DNA of 64,000 nucleotides from Epiperipatus broadwayi. Taxonomy: Eukaryota > Onychophora > Udeonychophora > Euonychophora > Peripatidae. The translations under genes and the position numbers were made by a program. Below, in pieces: positions 59,000-64,000 of this stretch; the stretch's first letter is position 1; each line of letters starts with the position of its first letter. The notes under the pieces are model-generated. The model ran no database searches, was not told the origin of the DNA, and worked only from the letters and a program-made list of their open reading frames with translations. The DNA lies in contig JAQFVV010012405.1 of the NCBI GenBank assembly GCA_028023455.1, positions 5,667,334-5,731,333 of the forward strand, read 5' to 3'.

Positions 59000-61050
59000 T
59001 ACATGTTTATTATTTGATAATTGGCAAATAATAAACTATTAGCTTCATTTTTCACCTATGTCCCCAGCTACTAAGTTACAATTGTTTATATACTCACAAA
59101 ATGTTATAATATTGATTTCTTGTTCTACTAATATATATTTATTCGAATATAACCTTAAATGTTTTTATTGCCAAAAAGGGTCGATAAAGGGTTAAATGTA
59201 TTTTAATTCCATTTTTGTTATTTTAAATTGATATTCAGGAAGGGCACGAATATTAAGGCATAATTAAGATAGTTTATAAATGTTTTCAAAATAGTTCGAT
59301 AAAGCTCGTTTGACTTTAATTAATTGGTCAAGTCATCACGTAGAGCATTCTACATGGGTTTTATTTTTCAACGATGACTATCAAGTCATCATCATCAAAT
59401 GTTGCTGACGTAGGGCCATCTTCCGCTCCGTTAGGCTGGTCGGTGATCATATTTTCGCATTTAAATTTCTCGAGGAAGAAAATACTTCCTTTCCGTTCCA
59501 TTAGTCAAAGGGCGTAAGACTTGCCAAATGCAAGCCGCCATAGGACTTCGACCATCGACTAGCAATCATCTTTCAATTTTACTCACTGCCTTGTAATTCG
59601 TCAGTACCATTGCGTCCTTGTTTCAGTAAAACCCGCTCCGTGCTCGTAATTCGTGATGGAGTGATTTAAATTAAAGTCGAACCAATCCTCAAGTATATTT
59701 CGTTTAAATCAGTTCTCAAATCAAGATTAAAGTTATGCCTTGAAATACGTTTTGCTCTTCAGGAATAGATTTCCGAATGTGGGAATAAATCTCACATTCC
59801 ACCGTAATAAAAGTAGAATACCCATTTCCGTTCTTAATAAATACCTTTATCTGCCCTTATATTTCTCGTTGGGGGCATAGACATAGAACTCCATGTTGCG
59901 TAATACTGGTTGGCATATGATAAGGACCGCCATTCTTATTATATTTATAAATTCTTTTAAAGACTAGAGATCACTAATGCAATCTATATTTTCTTGAACC
60001 AAACAAATTATTATTATTATTAAATATTTTATAACATACTTGGTTTCTTAGTTCATCATTCTTTTATAATTATTTAAATGTTAATACCCGCTGTCTGTGT
60101 TGGCAGCCCGAACATACATATGATTTGATTTAAAAGGTATTCAAAGTAATTAATTATTAAATATTCGTGTCAGTGCAAGGGTCTCTAGTCCTCACCAACC
60201 GTTGAACTAGTTCTTGGCGCATAGCACTGTGCCGTCGATTTCTGCTATCTGAGCTGTTGGGTTGGGTTTGAATTCAGTTTTGGTTAAGCTGAGTTCGAAT
60301 CCGATTTGACATGCGGGGTGGTGGTTTTCGACCGGTACAATATGTCATATACTCGCACACACAAGAAAAGCCAATAGTTAAGGCTTATAATGTGAAGTAT
60401 TAGAATATTAGCTATATGCTTATAATTTATTTTTATTATTATTTTATGTTCATTTTTTTTTTATAAATGCAAAGATGTGTATGCGTAATTTCTATGTATA
60501 ATTTTTTTTTGTTTGTTTGTTAAATGCTTGTAAAAAGAAAGGGAAATGGTATTATTTGAAAATCTAATATACAGGTAATTTTAAATCAAAAGTTGTATTA
60601 GATATTTTTCTCTACAAGCCCATGTTCCAAATTTAAGAAAAGCCTAAAGGCAAGTACATTTTAATAAATAAGTAATTTTATTTCTTCTTTTTTTTTTAAA
60701 TTATCAAATGTTTCAACTCAACAAAAGGGTCGTTAAAATTTATGTTAATGCAGGTGGGGAAAAATATCTAATTTAATTAAAAATATATTTTAAATGGAAT
60801 CTAATTATTGGAAAATAACCGATATAATCAAACTTTTTCTTTTTTGTGTGTGTATGTTGAATCAGAGTAGATAATCAATTGAATTCAAAATAAATAAATT
60901 CTTGAGATTAATTAGTGGATTTCATAGGAATGCTTCACGCGTTGTATGAATCCACTAACAAAGGTCAAAATTAATTAATTAAATGTGTTTCAGAGGGGTA
61001 AACTAGACTGAGATTCTAATGAGGAGGGCTATATGCTGTTTGCCAGCTTA
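59000..61050. other. Less AT-rich non-coding DNA, no gene recognised
   Basis: Patches at 59330-59660 and 60080-60350 have near-balanced composition and might be an old element. Minus-strand translations are broken by stops and match nothing I know. A B-box-like gagttcgaatccg at about 60290 could mark a SINE or tRNA relic. Confidence 0.4.
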
Positions 61051-61055
61051 GTGGA

Positions 61056-61106
61056 ATTCAATTGAGCACAGGCATTCAATTGAGCACAGGCATTTAATTG
61101 GGCATA
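61056..61106. repeat. 18-bp tandem repeat, about 2.8 copies
   Basis: attcaattgagcacaggc occurs twice in exact tandem (61056 and 61074), followed by a diverged third copy (atttaattgggcataag). Confidence 0.85.
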
Positions 61107-61479
61107 AGTAGTCACTAAGTCAATCACTGACTCACTCATGCTAACTTTTTGGATTTATCTGAACTTGCTTGTTTGAACTTAGAGAATTCCCAATTCTAAT
61201 TATTTTTCTTAAATCATGCCGATGTAAACTTCGAGATGGTTTCCAATTAGACAATTTGTATTAGTGCAGCAGAGAACTGTGTTTGCGGGAAGGTGTTGGT
61301 ATTTGAAAACCCAAAGTAAGGGAATCGTTACCAGTGCTGTAGAAAACAAAATATTCGTTAACCAAAGAAGAAATTTATAATTAAATCTCAAGCACAAATG
61401 GACTCGCGTTAGTGAAATGATCATGGAGTTGGAACCCCCAGTCAATGCACCTGACCAGCTCCACTCCTGCCATCAACAA

Positions 61480-61650
61480 GGTCTCCCAAATCCAGCCATC
61501 AAATGATCATGAGCGTCATGGAACCATGCCAGAAAGGTCTCTTGAATTCAATCATCAAGCGATCATGAAAGCTGTTGAACAGTACCAGAAATGTCTCCTT
61601 AATCCAGCCACCAAACAATAATGAAAGCAGCTGAATGATGCCGTGATAAA
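61480..61650. repeat. 56-bp minisatellite, 3 copies
   Basis: Units begin at gtctc near 61481, 61537 and 61593. Each has an aatccagccatcaa or aattcaatcatcaa block, gatcatga and a block like accatgccagaa. The period is not a multiple of three, so it does not encode a repeat peptide. Confidence 0.8.
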
Positions 61651-61654
61651 AAGA

Positions 61655-62340
61655 AGTCCCTGCCGTCCTGAATGAACCGATAAATAGCCTGCTTAGAGCC
61701 CAGAGAAGTAAAAAAAAAAGACTTTATATGGTACACTCTATTTTATTAATTACATATATATTATTGTGTGTCACATATCTTTTATTTATATCTCTTTGCA
61801 TAAAATATCGCACTTATTTAATGTAATAATTAATATTTGTAAAACGTATTCATGTGTGAGTGTATGAACCTCAGACCACTTTCTCACTAGCTGATTCTTT
61901 AGAATTTTACATTCTCTTTTTTTATTAATATATCTGTAGTACTCTCACATATATATTTTTTGATTATTATTTATTATGCATTGGGGTTTGTTATTATTAT
62001 ATTTATCTTGGGAATTGGTGAAGGGATTCAATAAACATTTATTTAATATTTATAAAACTATTTTACTGCTTTGAGTATTTATTCACATTTCTTTCTCTAA
62101 CATAAGACACTTAGATAATTTTGCAAGTTTTAGTTTCCCATTTCTTTACCTGAGATAAAGGGAATGATGAGTTGGAATATGGGATACTCCCTTATCGGGA
62201 TTTAAATATTTGGTCATCGGGTGCTTATTTCTATTAGATTTCATTTGATTCATTTTATTTCGTATCATTATTGGCCTTACATATCCTTTCAGGAGGGAGG
62301 ATTAATTTTTTTTTTCTGGGAGTGGCGCGAAGGATTTAAA
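61655..62340 (+). mobile_element. Candidate LTR and primer-binding region of an LTR retrotransposon
   Basis: A possible promoter (ataaatag near 61680, then gcttagagccc), an A-run and T-rich stretch, and at about 62320 the string tggcgcgaaggattt, which could be a tRNA primer-binding site next to an LTR end. It lies about 1 kb upstream of a protease frame in the same orientation. I could not find a second LTR in the window, so boundaries are guesses. Confidence 0.3.
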
Positions 62341-62720
62341 TTAAAGAAATCTTTCAAAGGTATGTAAGAGTCAATACTTTATAAACGTACCGATGACTGT
62401 ATCAAACCGATCATAAAAAAGATTTGAAATTACTTCTTATCTTGGCGTGCCGCCATATTTGTTTTATGTTCGATATGTGCGCATGCTCACCTTATCAGGA
62501 TAGGGATGAACCGGTATAGACGGATTATTTTTGGCAACCAATGGGAGATTTTTGGTGCCAAACATGTTGGGCCTTATCTAACATGGCCAGTACAGGAAAA
62601 AAGTGTGGCCGCTAACGTAAATAATAATTTAAAAACAAATCTCGCAAAAGCTAAGTGTTAAAAGAATTTTTTTTTTAAGTGGAGAAAGGATTGCGAAAAT
62701 AAAAAAGAGTTTACGAGTAG

Positions 62721-62957
62721 GAATCTTTATAAATAGGAATTCTAAACTTTGTTTTGTTTTTGAAGTGACGTTTGTCACTACAATAATATTGATTTAAATT
62801 ATTTTACCGTGTGCATATTTAAAATAAAAATGTTTACTATTGAGAATCTTTCTAAATAAGAATTTTGAACTTTGTTTTGTTTTTGAAGTGACGTTTGTCA
62901 CTACAATGATACTGATTAAGTTTATTTTGTCGTATATACATATTTAAAATAAAATGA
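62721..62957. repeat. 123-bp tandem duplication
   Basis: Units begin at 62721 and 62844 and share aactttgttttgtttttga, agtgacgtttgtcactacaa and catatttaaaataaaa. The inner block gtgacgtttgtcac is itself palindromic. Confidence 0.9.
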
Positions 62958-62971
62958 AAAAAGTTAGATAA

Positions 62972-63095
62972 ATAAACTAAGTATTTAATAAAAATAAATG
63001 GCAGTATAAAAGTATAAACTGCGCATTTAATAAAAATAAATGGCAGTATATAGGTATAAACTATATATTTAATAAAAATAAACGGCGGACTTCGG
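62972..63095. repeat. 42-bp tandem repeat, 3 copies
   Basis: Units begin with ataaact at 62972, 63014 and 63056 and carry atttaataaaaataaa and tggcagtata. It lies directly after the 123-bp duplication, so this leader-like region has grown by two separate tandem expansions. Confidence 0.9.
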
Positions 63096-63369
63096 AAATA
63101 AAATATTCTTTTTAAAATAAAAAAGAAAAAAGTAAATCTTTAAAGAGTAATGTAGAATTTTTGAAATAGTATCAATAAGAAATTTTTCCATAGCACGTAA
63201 CATTTATAATTGCAATGCTATCTATCATAATCAGTTTTTTTTTTTTTTTTAGCTTAAAACATTTCCAATAATTGTATGGTTTAATGTTGGACTATTTGTT
63301 TTTATAGTTAATAGTGTTTGAAAAGCGATCTTGCAAAATGGATTTTTTATATTTTAGTCGATAAATGAA

Positions 63370-64000
63370 TAAGGAGAACATGGCCCAAAAGGGAGAAATA
63401 AATGATGGTCAGAATAAGGGGAGCGCGGTGCGGTGTGCGCTGAGTATTTGTATAAACAAAAAAGTAGTCAATAAAAACATAATATCAATAGTAAATATAT
63501 ATAATCTAAGTGCGCAACAAAGCAACAAAGTGTAGTAGAGTCAGAGCCACAAAAGGAAGAGAAACCCAGAGTGAAAGAAGAAAACTTAGTAATGATGAGG
63601 AGAGGATTGTAAATATTGCAAAACTAGAACTCAGTCAGATGTGACAAGGAAGTAAAAGATTTAAGAAACGAAATGTCACTAGAGATGGAAGTGAGACTCC
63701 AGGGGGGTTGAGGAAAAATGTGAAGATCTTCAGCAAAGTAATAGAGATAGGTTGGAAAAGGAGGAGACAAAACAATAAGGACATATATACGGCAAGACTA
63801 GAAGAAAAAAAGGCGAAAAAAAGAAAGATAGGGAAGGAAATGTCAAATCTAGGGTGCTCATGGGAAGACAGAGTACCAAACTATGCTTTGCAGAACTGTC
63901 AGAGTGACACTTGAGGGAATTGAGGGAACAGCATTGTTGGATTCAGGAAGCCAAATCTCGGTGATATCGGAAGAATTGTACTAACGCATCTTAAAAAACA
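63370..64000 (+). pseudogene. LTR-retrotransposon gag-pol start with aspartic protease motif
   Basis: Purine-rich sequence from about 63370 gives a basic, broken gag-like frame (63708-63914 is the longest piece, 68 codons, Lys/Arg rich). In another frame, 63895-63984 reads TVRVTLEGIEGTALLDSGSQ followed by ISVISEELY and a stop. ALLDSGSQ with ISVIS is the active-site loop of retroviral-type aspartic proteases (DTG/DSG; Asp at 63940) that cut the element's polyprotein. The stop directly after and the frame changes before it suggest a dead copy, unless there is a sequencing error. The rest of pol would lie beyond the window. Gypsy or BEL type cannot be decided. Confidence 0.65.

Larger units (their letters stand above)
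22066..64000 (+). other. ETFA: Putative ETFA intron 2 (open-ended)
   Basis: No further ETFA exon was recognised by eye after the donor at 22066, so the intron may extend past the window end (over 41.9 kb). A short exon of 30-50 codons could have been missed in AT-rich sequence. All elements listed below this position would then be intronic insertions. Confidence 0.35.

Noticed and set aside
61209-61445. 78-codon minus-strand frame
   Set aside because: Composition and lack of motifs suggest chance; no splice or homology support.

Overview
This is a very AT-rich stretch of a large animal nuclear genome. It has long poly(A)/poly(T) runs, no operons, splice signals of animal type and many decayed transposable elements. 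I infer an invertebrate, perhaps an arthropod, from the mix of RTE, Penelope, Tigger and hAT relics; the sequence does not settle the taxon.

The one host gene I recognise is ETFA, the mitochondrial electron transfer flavoprotein alpha subunit, on the + strand. A candidate first coding exon is at 13726-13767 and a confident second exon at 21913-22065. Intron 1 would be about 8.1 kb. I saw no third exon, so intron 2 may run at least 42 kb to the window end. About two thirds of the window would then be intron of this housekeeping gene, filled with repeats.

Layout. 0-10 kb: AT-rich DNA, a fragment of an unusual inverted-repeat family (1.4 kb), a hAT transposase C-terminus (5.4-5.6 kb, -), a foldback element (6.36-6.82 kb), a small element with terminal direct repeats (7.24-7.68 kb) and a mosaic RTE-type retrotransposon (7.9-9.8 kb, -). 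10.0-13.3 kb: a nearly complete RTE retrotransposon (-) just upstream of ETFA exon 1. 13.3-22.1 kb: ETFA exons 1 and 2 with an older RTE relic and a MITE between them. 22.1-25 kb: a perfect 41-bp hairpin and a 1.37-kb composite of 442-bp units. 27.8-32.4 kb: a decayed LINE split by a 1.88-kb DNA transposon with 37-bp terminal inverted repeats and two internal minisatellites. 32.8-40.9 kb: a Tigger/pogo transposase gene (-) split by a 6.28-kb two-ORF LINE with a 13-bp target duplication. 45.4-50.0 kb: two Penelope-like relics in opposite orientation, one with a GIY-YIG endonuclease. 50.7-57.3 kb: a tRNA-derived SINE-like sequence, a mariner C-terminal scrap, a second copy of the 27.8-kb LINE, a 245-bp MITE, a hammerhead-like core and dispersed repeats. 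58-64 kb: less AT-rich DNA with minisatellites, ending in an LTR-retrotransposon protease reading frame.

None of the elements looks fully intact. The most distinctive undescribed items are the 1.88-kb inverted-repeat element with internal arrays, the 442-bp-unit foldback family, and the terminal-direct-repeat element at 7.24 kb.
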